From NCBI GenBank assembly GCA_934646185.1, contig CAKUEH010000029.1, positions 1 through 30,633 on the forward strand: 30,633 nucleotides of DNA. The letters run 5' to 3'. Source of the DNA: an uncultured Oscillospiraceae bacterium. Lineage in GTDB: Bacteria; Bacillota; Clostridia; Oscillospirales; Oscillospiraceae. Shown here one piece after another: positions 1-8,426 of the stretch. The translations under genes were made by a program, and so were the position numbers. The notes beneath the pieces are model-generated. The model saw only the letters and a program-made list of their open reading frames with translations, did not search any database and was not told where the DNA came from. Positions within the stretch are counted from its first letter, which is position 1; each line of letters opens with the position of its first letter.

Positions 1-3000
1 CAGGCCAAGGGCGAAAAAAATCTCCAGCGCATCCGCATGTATCTGCGTCTGCTGGAGGAATACAGCACCTATATGACCGGCGCCAACAAGCGCAAGACGC
101 TGGTGCTTTTATATGAGCTGCTCATGCATCCGGACGGCGACGTGCGCCGCATCGCGGGGCGCATCATGGGAAAGATCCTCGCGAACGCCGGCCCGCGCTA
201 CCGCAAGGAACGGCCGCTCTCCGCCAGAGACGGCCAGATGCCGCCCGCCGTGATGGCCCTTCTGGCCGAGTCCGCCGAGCTGTGGACGCACTATATTGGC
301 CTCTGCCTGCACCCGGATTACCGCATTTCCAGCAAGCACGCCCTGCGCATCTCCAACTCGCTCAAAACCATCTGCCAGAGTCTGTTTGCCTCCTGTGAGG
401 AAAAGGAGGCGCCGCCGCTCGTGCAGCCGCTGCTGGACGCGCTCGAGGACGCGAGGCCGGAGGACAGGTTCGTGCTGGTCGACGCGCTGTGCCATGTGCC
501 GTGCCGCTATCTGCCGCAGGCGTACCTGCCGGAGCTGTCTGCCCGGCTTGCCGCCATGCTCGGCACGGGGAACCCGGAGCTCGATATCATCGCGCTGCAT
601 CTGCTCCTGCGGCTGACACACGCGCAGCCCGGCCTGCGGCCTGCCGTCTGCGCCGCCGTGCGGCAGTATGAGCCCCGCTGGGAGGATCATCTGGCTCACG
701 ACTGGCTCAGGGCAAGATTGCTGGCAGAGCCGTTCGCGGCGCTGGACGCGCGGACCGTCTCACAGATCCACCTCAGCAATCTGAAAAACGCCGTTCACTG
801 GACCGTCAAGCTCACGCAGATCAACATGCTGCGCGAATACGTGCAGCCGCACCCGGAGGCGGCGTTCCACACGGCCCTGCATTTTTCCAATCTGCTCTGC
901 GTCAGCGAGCATCTTCCCGTGCGTGAGGCGGCGGGCAACGCCCTGCTTTCCATCGCGTCCGGCCTGCTTGTCGACCAGATCAACGAGATCGTCATCGACC
1001 TGACGCGCGAGCTCGAATCCGGACAGGAGCAGATCTCGCGCTTCATTCCGCCGTATCTGGGGCGGCTTTTGTGCCTGCTTCCGGAAAAGGAGCTGGGCGA
1101 GTCGGTCGAATCGATCGGGCAGCTTGCCTGCGGCGCGTCCATCCGGCCCGCGCGCGTGGCGCTGTTCACGCTCGGCGAGGCGCTGAACGTTTTGCCGGAG
1201 CAGCAGACGCAGGTCGCCGACCATATCCTCGGTCTGATCCTCACCGGCATTTCCCACTACGACGAAACCATCCACCAGACGGCGCTGGCCGTCCTCTGCC
1301 GCGATATTTTCGGCCGCGACCAGCTCTCTCTTGCCAGAAAGCATGAGATTTTCGTCCGTCTGCACAAAAAGCTCCTGACGCTTTTATCCGAACCGCGCAC
1401 GGGCCAGCTGACATTCTTCAACTGCGCGGCCATGCTCAACCATCTCTACCGCTATACCGTCCGGCAGGAGCTGCTGGAGGGCCCGTTCCGCTTCCCGGCG
1501 GAAAAGCCCGCCGCGTTTTTCCCCGGCACGTTCGACCCCTTTTCCGTCGGCCACAAGCAGATCGTGCAGGAGATCCGCGCGCGCGGCTTTGAGGTCTATC
1601 TTGCCGTCGACGAGTTCTCGTGGAGCAAGAAGACGCTTCCGAAGCTCCTGCGCCGCCGCATCGTCTCCATTTCGACCGCCGACCAGTGGGACACGTATCT
1701 GTTCCCCGACGAGATCCCCGTCAATATCGCCATGCCGGAGGATCTTGCGCGGCTGCGGCAGCTGTTTCCGGGCCGGGAGGTCTACCTTGTCGCGGGCAGC
1801 GACGTGATTGCCAACGCCTCGGCCTACAAGCGCACGGAGCCCGGCACGGCCGCAGATTACGACCACATCATCTTCTGCCGTGACGGCAGCGCCGACCGCG
1901 CGGCGCTGGCCTCGATCATCCGGGGAAAGCTGCTGCTTCTGTCCCTGCCGCCGTTTTACGAGACGGTCAGCTCCACGCGCATCCGCGCCTCGGTCGACCA
2001 GAATCTCGATATCTCCATGCTCGTCGCGCCGGTCGTGCAGACGTATATTTACGAATGCGGCCTGTATGTCCGCTCGCCGGAGCAGAAGGACGTGCTGCGG
2101 CGCGAAGAGCTGTATTTTAAGAATGTTACGCAGGACGAGGACACGCTCCCGCAGGCCGTCCGGGCGCGCATGCGCGGCAAAAAAGCCCCCCGCGCGGCGC
2201 TGCTTCTGGCAAGACCCGCGCGTCTGCTCGGCTGGGCGGCGGGACATACGATCCTGCTCGACGATCTGTATGACGCGCTCGGCTCTCTGGAGGCGTGCAG
2301 CTATGTGCGCCAGCATGCCTCCGGCCAGATCCTGTTCATCGACGCGGCGCAGGCCGAAGGGGAGGACGCGCTGCGCATGCTTCTCAACGAGCTGCTGGCA
2401 AGAAGTCTCGAACAGGGGAACACCTACGCGCTCTGCCGCTGCGAAGAAGAGCAGACGGCGCTGCAGAGCGCTCTGCGCCAGCTCGGCTTCGCGCAGGCCG
2501 TGGACGGCATCTACTATGTCGACATGCGCAACCCCGTCATGCTCCTGCAGGACGCCATGCTCTGCATCAAGCCGCCGCACCGCGACGCGCCCGCCGTGCG
2601 CGAGGCCGTTTTGCAGACCCGCCCCCGCCTGCGCATGGCGCTGAGCGCCATGTTCCCTGGCAAGCTCCTTCTGTGCTTCGATACGGAGCTGCTCAACCAG
2701 GCTATCGCCCAGCGCATCGAGCGCATGAACGGCGTACAGGATGTGCCAGAGGGCGTCCGGCAGCTGGGGCCGTATATGTGCGTGCCCTACGGAAAGATCT
2801 TCGCGGACGCCATCGTGCCCAATACGGTCACAAAGACGCTCCACGTGGAAAAATGCTACGCGCCGGACGTGCGCAGCTTCACGATCGAGGAATACCCGGA
2901 TTATTCTCCGCTGCCGGGGCAGGTGCGCGCGCTGCGCTCGTTCCACCGGCCGATCATTCTGGTCGACGATCTGCTGCACAAGGGCTACCGCATCGAAAAG

Positions 3001-3513
3001 CTCGACCGCGTCTTCCGGCAGGAGCAGCTTGCCGTCGACCGCATCGTCGTGGCCGTCATGTCCGGCTATGGCCGCGATCTGATGCGCGTGCAGGGCCGGC
3101 GGGCAGAATGCGAGTATTTTATCCCAAACCTGCATTACTGGGTCACGGAGAGCCTGCTCTATCCCTTCATCGGCGGCGACAGCGTCGCGGGCCGCAGGCA
3201 GAAAGAGCGCATGCTCCCGTCCGTCAATATGATCCTGCCATATGTCTATCCCGGCTACTTCTTCGACGTGACGGAGGAAAGCATCCGGGGCCTTTCGAAA
3301 ACGGCGCTGGAAAACGCCATGCAGATCCTCCGCGCGCTCGAACGCGAGCACCAGCGGGTCTTCTCAGCGGCCCTGACCATCCGCCGTCTCGGCGAGGCCC
3401 TCACGCAGCCGCGTCTTCCCGACAAGGGCGACTGCATGACCTTTGACTTTTCCCTTCCGGCCTCAAGCTACCTCGAAGAAGACCTCGCCCGCCTCGACCG
3501 CATCTGCCGGTAA
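1..3513 (+). CDS. Multidomain HEAT / NadD-like nucleotidyltransferase / GNAT-like / PRTase-like protein (5' end outside window)
   Basis: The frame is open to the left edge, so this is the C-terminal part of a larger protein. Residue numbers count from the ATG at 37. Residues 1-480 are leucine/alanine-rich paired helices resembling HEAT repeats. At 494-501 FFPGTFDP is followed by SVGH (503-506), and SSTRIR lies at 645-650. These are the two signature motifs of NadD/CoaD-type nucleotidyltransferases, with Ser in place of the first His of HxGH, as CoaD has Thr there. Residues of about 715-850 resemble a GNAT fold (inference). Around 973-985, IILVDDLLHKGYR resembles a type I PRTase PRPP loop, but Lys replaces the usual Thr/Ser before Gly, so catalysis there is doubtful. 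I know no characterised protein with this order. A role in NAD or nucleotide metabolism is only a guess. It is followed by a repeat hairpin and convergent genes. Confidence 0.75.
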   Translation, partial: QAKGEKNLQRIRMYLRLLEEYSTYMTGANKRKTLVLLYELLMHPDGDVRRIAGRIMGKILANAGPRYRKERPLSARDGQMPPAVMALLAESAELWTHYIGLCLHPDYRISSKHALRISNSLKTICQSLFASCEEKEAPPLVQPLLDALEDARPEDRFVLVDALCHVPCRYLPQAYLPELSARLAAMLGTGNPELDIIALHLLLRLTHAQPGLRPAVCAAVRQYEPRWEDHLAHDWLRARLLAEPFAALDARTVSQIHLSNLKNAVHWTVKLTQINMLREYVQPHPEAAFHTALHFSNLLCVSEHLPVREAAGNALLSIASGLLVDQINEIVIDLTRELESGQEQISRFIPPYLGRLLCLLPEKELGESVESIGQLACGASIRPARVALFTLGEALNVLPEQQTQVADHILGLILTGISHYDETIHQTALAVLCRDIFGRDQLSLARKHEIFVRLHKKLLTLLSEPRTGQLTFFNCAAMLNHLYRYTVRQELLEGPFRFPAEKPAAFFPGTFDPFSVGHKQIVQEIRARGFEVYLAVDEFSWSKKTLPKLLRRRIVSISTADQWDTYLFPDEIPVNIAMPEDLARLRQLFPGREVYLVAGSDVIANASAYKRTEPGTAADYDHIIFCRDGSADRAALASIIRGKLLLLSLPPFYETVSSTRIRASVDQNLDISMLVAPVVQTYIYECGLYVRSPEQKDVLRREELYFKNVTQDEDTLPQAVRARMRGKKAPRAALLLARPARLLGWAAGHTILLDDLYDALGSLEACSYVRQHASGQILFIDAAQAEGEDALRMLLNELLARSLEQGNTYALCRCEEEQTALQSALRQLGFAQAVDGIYYVDMRNPVMLLQDAMLCIKPPHRDAPAVREAVLQTRPRLRMALSAMFPGKLLLCFDTELLNQAIAQRIERMNGVQDVPEGVRQLGPYMCVPYGKIFADAIVPNTVTKTLHVEKCYAPDVRSFTIEEYPDYSPLPGQVRALRSFHRPIILVDDLLHKGYRIEKLDRVFRQEQLAVDRIVVAVMSGYGRDLMRVQGRRAECEYFIPNLHYWVTESLLYPFIGGDSVAGRRQKERMLPSVNMILPYVYPGYFFDVTEESIRGLSKTALENAMQILRALEREHQRVFSAALTIRRLGEALTQPRLPDKGDCMTFDFSLPASSYLEEDLARLDRICR

Positions 3514-3516
3514 AAA

Positions 3517-3560
3517 GGCTTCCCCTGGGCACAAGGGAAGCTGACTGAAGGGATTCGAAC
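3517..3560. repeat. Degenerate end of dispersed palindromic repeat
   Basis: An imperfect hairpin (GCTTCCC / GGGAAGC, 3518-3541) is followed by CTGACTGAAGGGATTCGAAC. This matches, with a few changes, the repeat arm at 20327-20380. It begins five bases after the stop codon of the large multidomain gene and may end its transcript. Confidence 0.55.
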
Positions 3561-3648
3561 GTCATAAATTCTGGAATGCTTCCGAATATCGCGTTTGCGT
3601 CGGCCCCTGCAGCCGGCGTGGGAGCCTTGGGATATCCGTACAACAACC

Positions 3649-3687
3649 AGCGGCCCGGAGAGAAGGAAGGCTTCTCTCCGGGCCGCT
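3649..3687 (-). terminator. Hairpin terminator of the esterase operon
   Basis: A perfect 16-bp stem (3649-3664 with 3672-3687) and a 7-base loop lie five bases beyond the stop codon at 3693 on the minus strand. The downstream tract is T/G-mixed rather than a clean U run. It sits between convergent transcripts and could act both ways. Confidence 0.7.
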
Positions 3688-3692
3688 GATAT

Positions 3693-4265
3693 TTACCGTT
3701 CAAACCGCACGGCGTAGCTTCCCAGCACCTGCTGGCATGGGATTTGGGCGGCGCTCTGCGCGGTGAAAGGCGCTTTGGGGTAGATCGTCTGCTGCGGGGA
3801 CGGGTATGCGGGCAGCGTTTTGCCGAGGCTCACGCCGTGCGCGTCGCCGGGGGTGAAGCGCCAACGGAACGCGCAGTCGCAGAATTCCTTTTTCACCGTG
3901 ACCGGCTCGGGCGGACGCAGCGCTTCCGCGGGGCGCAGGAAAAAGCAGCCCGCGTTGTCCTTTTCCGCCGGGCAGCCGCCCTCGATCCCGACGCCGGTAA
4001 AGCTGATGTCGAGAAAGTCTGTGATAAACCGGGTCGTTTTTCCGGCCTGTTCAAAGAACACGCCGTTCCAGAATGCGATATTGAGCCAGCCGCGGACGCT
4101 GTCCTTTTCTACAGCGGTATTGAGCTCCACATAGCCCGTTTTTCCGTCCCGGAGCTCCGCGTTGATGCGCAGTACGGGCCGGAGCGAGGAAAACCTGTCC
4201 GGCAGGAGCGCCCGGAGCCGGTCCTGCTCCACACCGTAGGCCATTACAAATTGTTCAACCCTCAT
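3693..4265 (-). CDS. Conserved hypothetical protein, 190 aa
   Basis: The product is a soluble protein without a signal peptide. The ATG at 4265 is preferred because GGGAGA lies about 7 bases upstream, and because this start overlaps the stop of the esterase gene by about 11 bases, which suggests translational coupling. Reading from residue 1 it has MRVEQFVMAYG, a central GWLNIAFW segment, and a GVGIEGGCPAEKDN stretch that looks like the most constrained part. I recognise it as a recurrent uncharacterised family of Clostridia but cannot assign a reaction. An acetoacetate-decarboxylase-like or DUF2071-like beta-barrel is possible but weakly supported. Being coupled to an esterase suggests a role on the same small-molecule substrate (inference). 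Confidence 0.75.
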   Translation of the reverse strand: MRVEQFVMAYGVEQDRLRALLPDRFSSLRPVLRINAELRDGKTGYVELNTAVEKDSVRGWLNIAFWNGVFFEQAGKTTRFITDFLDISFTGVGIEGGCPAEKDNAGCFFLRPAEALRPPEPVTVKKEFCDCAFRWRFTPGDAHGVSLGKTLPAYPSPQQTIYPKAPFTAQSAAQIPCQQVLGSYAVRFER

Positions 4266-5121
4266 CGTGTTTTCTCCCATTGTCTTCCTGCGGCGCGAAA
4301 TAATGCGCCCGCGCGTTGGCAAACCGGCGCTCGAAGGCTTCCGCTGCCGCGATGCTCTGCGCGTCATGCGGCCGCATCATGTCGAATGCGTGCATGTCCG
4401 TGTGATAAACGTCCAGCTCCGCCGGAACGCCCGCAGCGCGGAGCCTGTCAAAATAGCAGACGGTCTCCGCGTAAAACGGTTCGCCGTCCGCCACAAAGGA
4501 ATACGCGGGCGGAAGCCCCGCAAAGTCTGTCAGCCGCGCCGGGGCGGCGCAGGGCGAAAGCTGCGCCCGGTCAGTCCCGCGCAGGTACAGCCGCCACGCC
4601 AGATGGTTGCGGCGCGTGTTCCAGACGCGGCCATGGTTGTCGCGGGAGGTCTCGGTGTCGCGGTCGTCGAGCATCGGATAGAGCGGCATCTGATACGCCA
4701 CATTGACCTCTCCCGTGTCCCGCGCCCGGATGCACACAGCGGCGCACAGCCCGCCGCCTGCGCTCTCCCCGCCCACCATGAGCTGGTCGGGCCGCACGCC
4801 CAGCGCGGCAGCGTGCTTTTTCAGATACAAAAGCGCCGCATAGCAGTCGTCCAGCGCGGCAGGATACGGCGCCTGCAGCGACAACCGGTACCCCGGTGCG
4901 AGCACGACCGCGCCGAAGCGCTTCACCAGTCCCACAGCGCGGGACATATGCACCATTTCCTTCATCCCTACCGCGTAGCCGCCGCCGTGCAGCCACAAAA
5001 CGCCGGCGGCATTAACCGGCGCGGTGCGTGGCGAGAGCAGCAGCGCCGGGATGCTCCCGTGCGCCGTGGGGATGCGGAGCGTCCGGACACAGATCTCCCG
5101 GTCAGGCAGCATGGAACGCAT
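4255..5121 (-). CDS. Alpha/beta hydrolase, HSL-family esterase (288 aa)
   Basis: This is predicted to be a cytoplasmic carboxylesterase that hydrolyses short-chain esters; the substrate is unknown. The oxyanion-hole motif HGGGY starts at His45. The nucleophile elbow GESAGG has Ser120. The family layout makes Asp212 (in ADGEPF) and His244 (in DMHAFD) the likely triad partners. These are the hallmarks of the hormone-sensitive-lipase branch. The start at 5121 is set by AAAGGAG five bases upstream. The open frame continues further upstream only by reading through the intergenic repeat. The gene is translationally coupled to the hypothetical gene after it. I saw no clear promoter between the repeat and the start codon. 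Confidence 0.9.
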   Translation of the reverse strand: MRSMLPDREICVRTLRIPTAHGSIPALLLSPRTAPVNAAGVLWLHGGGYAVGMKEMVHMSRAVGLVKRFGAVVLAPGYRLSLQAPYPAALDDCYAALLYLKKHAAALGVRPDQLMVGGESAGGGLCAAVCIRARDTGEVNVAYQMPLYPMLDDRDTETSRDNHGRVWNTRRNHLAWRLYLRGTDRAQLSPCAAPARLTDFAGLPPAYSFVADGEPFYAETVCYFDRLRAAGVPAELDVYHTDMHAFDMMRPHDAQSIAAAEAFERRFANARAHYFAPQEDNGRKHDEG

Positions 5122-5150
5122 GGCGGCTCCTTTCTTTGTTCGTGTTTTCA

Positions 5151-5364
5151 AAGCCTCCCCTTGCTGCGCTCCGCGCGGTAAGGGGAGGTGGCATTTTCGA
5201 AGAAAATGACGGAGGGGATTTGGTACAGATATCAGAGTGCTCCGAAATATGCGGCGTTCGAATCCCCTCAGGCCCTTCGGGCCAGCGTCCCTACCCCTAT
5301 TGGCCCTACGGGCCATTTCCTCCTGACAGGGGGAATCGGCCCCTTGCGCCCAAGGGGAGCCTTG
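5151..5364. repeat. Dispersed palindromic repeat, type A
   Basis: The copy starts with a CCTCCCCTT...AAGGGGAGG hairpin, continues with a small hairpin (CATTTTC / GAAAATG) and GACGGAGGGGATT, has an internal GTTCGAATCCCCTC, and ends with a CCCCTTG...CAAGGGG hairpin. The copy at 20327-20490 is nearly the same in inverse orientation. The stretch 5122-5849 has no gene; it holds this copy, a hairpin cluster and a type B copy. Confidence 0.8.
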
Positions 5365-5408
5365 GGGTGTGCGTAATTTTGAGCTATTTCAGGTTTCGCG
5401 GGAAAGAT

Positions 5409-5530
5409 CCAAGAAAACCGAAGGGGTTTTCTTGGTCGGTTCAAGGGGGCTCCGGGGGGAAATCGAAATCCCCCCGGGCTCGTTTTCTTTTGCCAGCGTT
5501 TTCTTTTGGAGAAGCAAAAGAAAATGCTGG
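5409..5530. repeat. Cluster of three perfect or near-perfect hairpins
   Basis: There are three adjacent inverted repeats. 5409-5419 pairs with 5425-5435 (11 bp, 5-base loop). 5452-5459 pairs with 5470-5477 (CCGGGGGG, 8 bp). 5493-5508 pairs with 5515-5530 (16 bp with one G-T, 6-base loop). No convincing reading frame covers it. It may be a remnant of a small mobile repeat or a structured RNA. Confidence 0.65.
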
Positions 5531-5599
5531 ACAGCAGTTGCAAATTTTAAATATGAGTTTTTACATTGCAGAATGTATCATTGACTGACAGAAAAAACA

Positions 5600-5845
5600 G
5601 TACGAATTTGCCGTAGATTCTTGTAAAAAACGGTGCGCCCTGCCGGGCCGATGCGACGCCCGCAGGCTAGTTTCGAGGCGCAACCGCGCTTTGCGCGGCT
5701 CTTAGCGCCGAAGATGGGCATCGGCCCCTACAATGAGATTTGGCAGTGCATACGGATTTGCCGAAAGACTTACGCTTTTTGCGGTTGCCTCCCGCGACCT
5801 CTCAGGCGCTTCGCGCCAGCTCCCCTTGAAAGGGGAGCCTTTGGG
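5600..5845. repeat. Dispersed palindromic repeat, type B
   Basis: The modules in order are: a GAATTTGCCGTAGATT segment, a GGGCCGATGCG...CATCGGCCC centre ending CTACAATG, a second TTTGCCGAAAG segment, then CCTCTCAGGCGC and a terminal CTCCCCTTGAAAGGGGAG hairpin followed by a short T-run. The same order occurs at 11086-11288. It ends just past the stop codon of the aldo/keto reductase. Confidence 0.75.
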
Positions 5846-5849
5846 ACGG

Positions 5850-6945
5850 TTATCTGCCGAAATATGACTGGATCTGTTCCATCCGCGCCATCTGGTCGAC
5901 GGAGAAGGGACAGCGGCTGTTGCAGTGGCCGCATTGCAGGCGGTCGGAGGCAGTCTTTTCGAGTGTCAGATAGTGCTCATTCGCGAGTACGTCTCCCAGA
6001 CGGGACAGATCGTAATACTTGTTGATGAGGCCGATATCCAGTCCCGCCGGGCAGGGATGGCAGTGCTTGCAGTACACGCACGTACCCTTCGTGTCCTTCG
6101 GCGTGAGGGAGGCAATGACGGAATAATCCCGCTCCTGCGCGCTCGCGTCGAGATAGGACAGATTGCGCTTCAGCTCCTCCACATTGGCCGCGCCCTGCAT
6201 GACGGTCAGGACGGCGGGGCGGTCGAGCGCGTACTGGATGCACTGCGCGGGCGTGAGCGCCTGGCCGAATTGGGGATTTCTTCGCGTCGAGCAGCTGGCC
6301 CGCATTGAACGGCTTCATGACAGAGATGCCGACGCCCTCCTTTTCGCAGCGGGTATAGAGGCTGTAGCGTTCGGAGGCGCTGCCGATGGAGAAATCTCCG
6401 TGGCCATAGTCGTACATCGGGTTGATGGAGAACATCATCATGTCGAGGATCCCCATGTCCAGCACGCGGCTGGCGAGCTTCGGTACATGGGTGGACAGGC
6501 CGATGTGCTTCACAACGCCCTGCGCCTTCAGATCCAGCAGATAGCGCAGAATGCCGTTTCGCTCGTAATCCTCCAGATCGCCGATCTCATCGAGACAGTG
6601 CATGAAGCCGAAGTCGATATAATCGGTCTTCAGCTGCTCCAGCTGCCACGCGACGGATCTTTTGACGCCGTCCAGCGTCGGGTTCCAGCCGTATTCGCCG
6701 GAGGTATAGTCCGCGCCGAAATGCAGCTGCAGATACGCATCCTTCCGGCGTCCGGCAAGGGCTTCGCCGATGCCGGGGAAGATGGCGGCGTGGCCGCCCG
6801 CAAGATCGATATAGTTGACGCCGCTGTCCAGCGCAAATGTCACCGTTTCCACGACGTTTTGAACGGAATGTTCTCCGACGACGGAGGTCCCGAGACCGAT
6901 GACGCTGATCTGCTCGGCTCCATGGGGCAGCTTCCGGTATTCCAT
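5850..6945 (-). pseudogene. 4Fe-4S aldo/keto reductase interrupted by a frameshift
   Basis: Two overlapping frames encode one continuous protein of about 364 residues. The first (start 6945, GAGGTG ribosome binding site) covers the TIM barrel up to LLDAKKSP. The second resumes as FGQALTPAQC and runs to the stop at 5850. The shift lies near 6267-6272 and behaves as one extra base. The C-terminus carries CVYCKHCHPC and CGHCNSRCP, two ferredoxin-like cysteine sets. In the barrel, the usual AKR Tyr and Lys are not apparent (GGHAAIFPGIG and LQLHFG), as in other members of this ferredoxin-fused group as I recall it. It is the last gene of the operon led by the MBOAT gene, 20 bases after the DHHW gene. 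The defect may be a true mutation or a sequence error. Confidence 0.8.
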
Positions 6946-6965
6946 TCTATTCACCTCATAATAGT

Positions 6966-8414
6966 TTATTGTACGCCCGCCAGCGCGTTCAGATAGCGGA
7001 TAAACGCCTTGCTGTTGATCATATAGGGATAGTTGATGACGATCAGATCGTCGACGCCCTGATCGGCGGCGAATTCGGCCAGATTCAGGCTCGGCTTGCC
7101 GTCGCGGTTAAATTCGCGCGGGTCGATGACGATGATGCGTCCGTAATGGCTCGTGAGGAACGGCACGAACGCATTGCCGTAGGACTCCTTCAGCACGATG
7201 CACGTCGGTCCCGGCACATCGCTTTCGACGATGCAGATGGGCGTATCGCCACCGATGAAGCAGAGATATTTGTTCGAAACCGAAGCGTCCAGCTCCGTAT
7301 ACACGACGCTCACGGGCGTGCCGTTTTCAAGATCGCCGTTCGCGTAATAGCGCGCGTGGGTGTCGGCGATGGGCAGATAATATTCCAGATAGTCCGGGTG
7401 CTGCTTCAAAACCTCGCTCTGCGGATAGCCCTGCGTAAATCCGTACATGGAGCCGAGGAAGGTGTCGTAGCGGCCCGTCTGGAAGCTGTCCAGCGGAACG
7501 GCCTCAAAGCCCGCGGCCTCGCAGAAGGCGGTGTAGGCGTAATACGCGCCGAGCTGCGTCCAGTGGTGGTCGGTGCGGAAGTAAATATACTCGTCCGTGT
7601 GGCTGCGGAGCTTGGAATAGGCGTCGACAGTGACGATTTTGTCGTTCATCTGGCTGTAGCAGAAGTCGATCATGTCCTTCTGGCTGTGCTCGCCGGTGTG
7701 CAGGCTCTCGGGCGAGTAAAATTCGCCGCCGTTCGGCGTGATGAGCGAGATCGTGCGCACGTCGGGATCCATTGCGCTGGCCAGATTGCCGACCGCGCCC
7801 GCATAGGCGGTAATAAGATCGTCCAGCCGCGTGGGGATCTCCATCGCGCGGTCGCCCACGACGACCACAGAGCCCGCGTAGCTGGCGTCGGATTCCTCCG
7901 GCGTGTCGAGCTCGGGGTCGGCCTCGGGCTGCTCCGGCTGTTCCTCCGCCGGTTCCGGCGTCTGCGTCGAGTCTGTCTGCTCTGCAGGTTCCGGCGCTGT
8001 ATCCGGCTGCGGATCCGGTGTTGTTTCGGGCTGCGCAGGCGTCTGCGGCTCCTGCGGCGTCTGGCCGTTGGCCTTCTGCACGGCGTCGAGCGATTCGCCG
8101 CCCTGCGCGGCGGAATCCTTCTGGTTCAGGATCAGGACGCTGTCCTCGCCGCTGCCGGAATAGTAATAGAATTTATTGAGCGTCCGGTTCGCTTTCAAAA
8201 GCGATTCGCGGCCCGGGAAGGTATCGGAATAATACTGCTCCAGCGCGGGGATATACGTCCCGTCCAGCAGGGCCTTTACGGAAAATTCCGGCTTGACGAA
8301 CTCGCGCTTTTCGGACACGGAGCCCGTCGCGTCATAATCGGCCAGTGAATACACACCGACAGACAGCATGGCGGCCAGCAGAACCAGCAGCATTGCGGTA
8401 TAGAGTTTTTTCAT
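6966..8414 (-). CDS. DHHW (AlgX/AlgJ-like) polysaccharide O-acetylation protein
   Basis: This 482-residue protein is the predicted extracytoplasmic partner of the MBOAT protein. It would move acetyl groups onto a cell-surface polymer outside the membrane. It has a lysine start followed by one hydrophobic segment at about residues 5-24, a signal peptide or anchor. Residues of about 117-176 form a Pro/Glu/Gln/Thr-rich spacer. The family's diagnostic motif TDHHW lies at 281-285. The start at 8414 has GGAGGC about 6 bases upstream, and that site lies against the MBOAT stop codon (12-base gap), so the two are co-transcribed. The family has an SGNH-hydrolase-like fold. The acceptor polymer cannot be told from this window. 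Confidence 0.85.
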   Translation of the reverse strand: MKKLYTAMLLVLLAAMLSVGVYSLADYDATGSVSEKREFVKPEFSVKALLDGTYIPALEQYYSDTFPGRESLLKANRTLNKFYYYSGSGEDSVLILNQKDSAAQGGESLDAVQKANGQTPQEPQTPAQPETTPDPQPDTAPEPAEQTDSTQTPEPAEEQPEQPEADPELDTPEESDASYAGSVVVVGDRAMEIPTRLDDLITAYAGAVGNLASAMDPDVRTISLITPNGGEFYSPESLHTGEHSQKDMIDFCYSQMNDKIVTVDAYSKLRSHTDEYIYFRTDHHWTQLGAYYAYTAFCEAAGFEAVPLDSFQTGRYDTFLGSMYGFTQGYPQSEVLKQHPDYLEYYLPIADTHARYYANGDLENGTPVSVVYTELDASVSNKYLCFIGGDTPICIVESDVPGPTCIVLKESYGNAFVPFLTSHYGRIIVIDPREFNRDGKPSLNLAEFAADQGVDDLIVINYPYMINSKAFIRYLNALAGVQ

Positions 8415-8426
8415 GAGCCCGCCTCC

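Noticed and set aside
1384..3351. Long open frame on the minus strand inside the multidomain gene
   Set aside because: Composition is typical of antisense shadow in GC-rich coding DNA (Arg, His, Asp, Val-rich), no domain motif, no ribosome binding site, and the plus frame has clear motifs.
3693..4367. Longer start for the hypothetical protein
   Set aside because: The extra 34 residues overlap the esterase C-terminus by about 110 bases; the ATG at 4265 has a proper ribosome binding site.
5211..5271. tRNA-like look: GAGGGGATT pairs with AATCCCCTC and contains GTTCGAATCC like a T-arm
   Set aside because: About 58 bases with no D-arm or anticodon arm; it recurs in the repeat copies at 3540-3560 and 20370-20440, so it is a repeat module, though a tRNA-derived origin is conceivable.
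5028..5588. Plus-strand frames through the gene-free region
   Set aside because: They translate the palindromic repeats and hairpins and have no initiation signals or recognisable protein.
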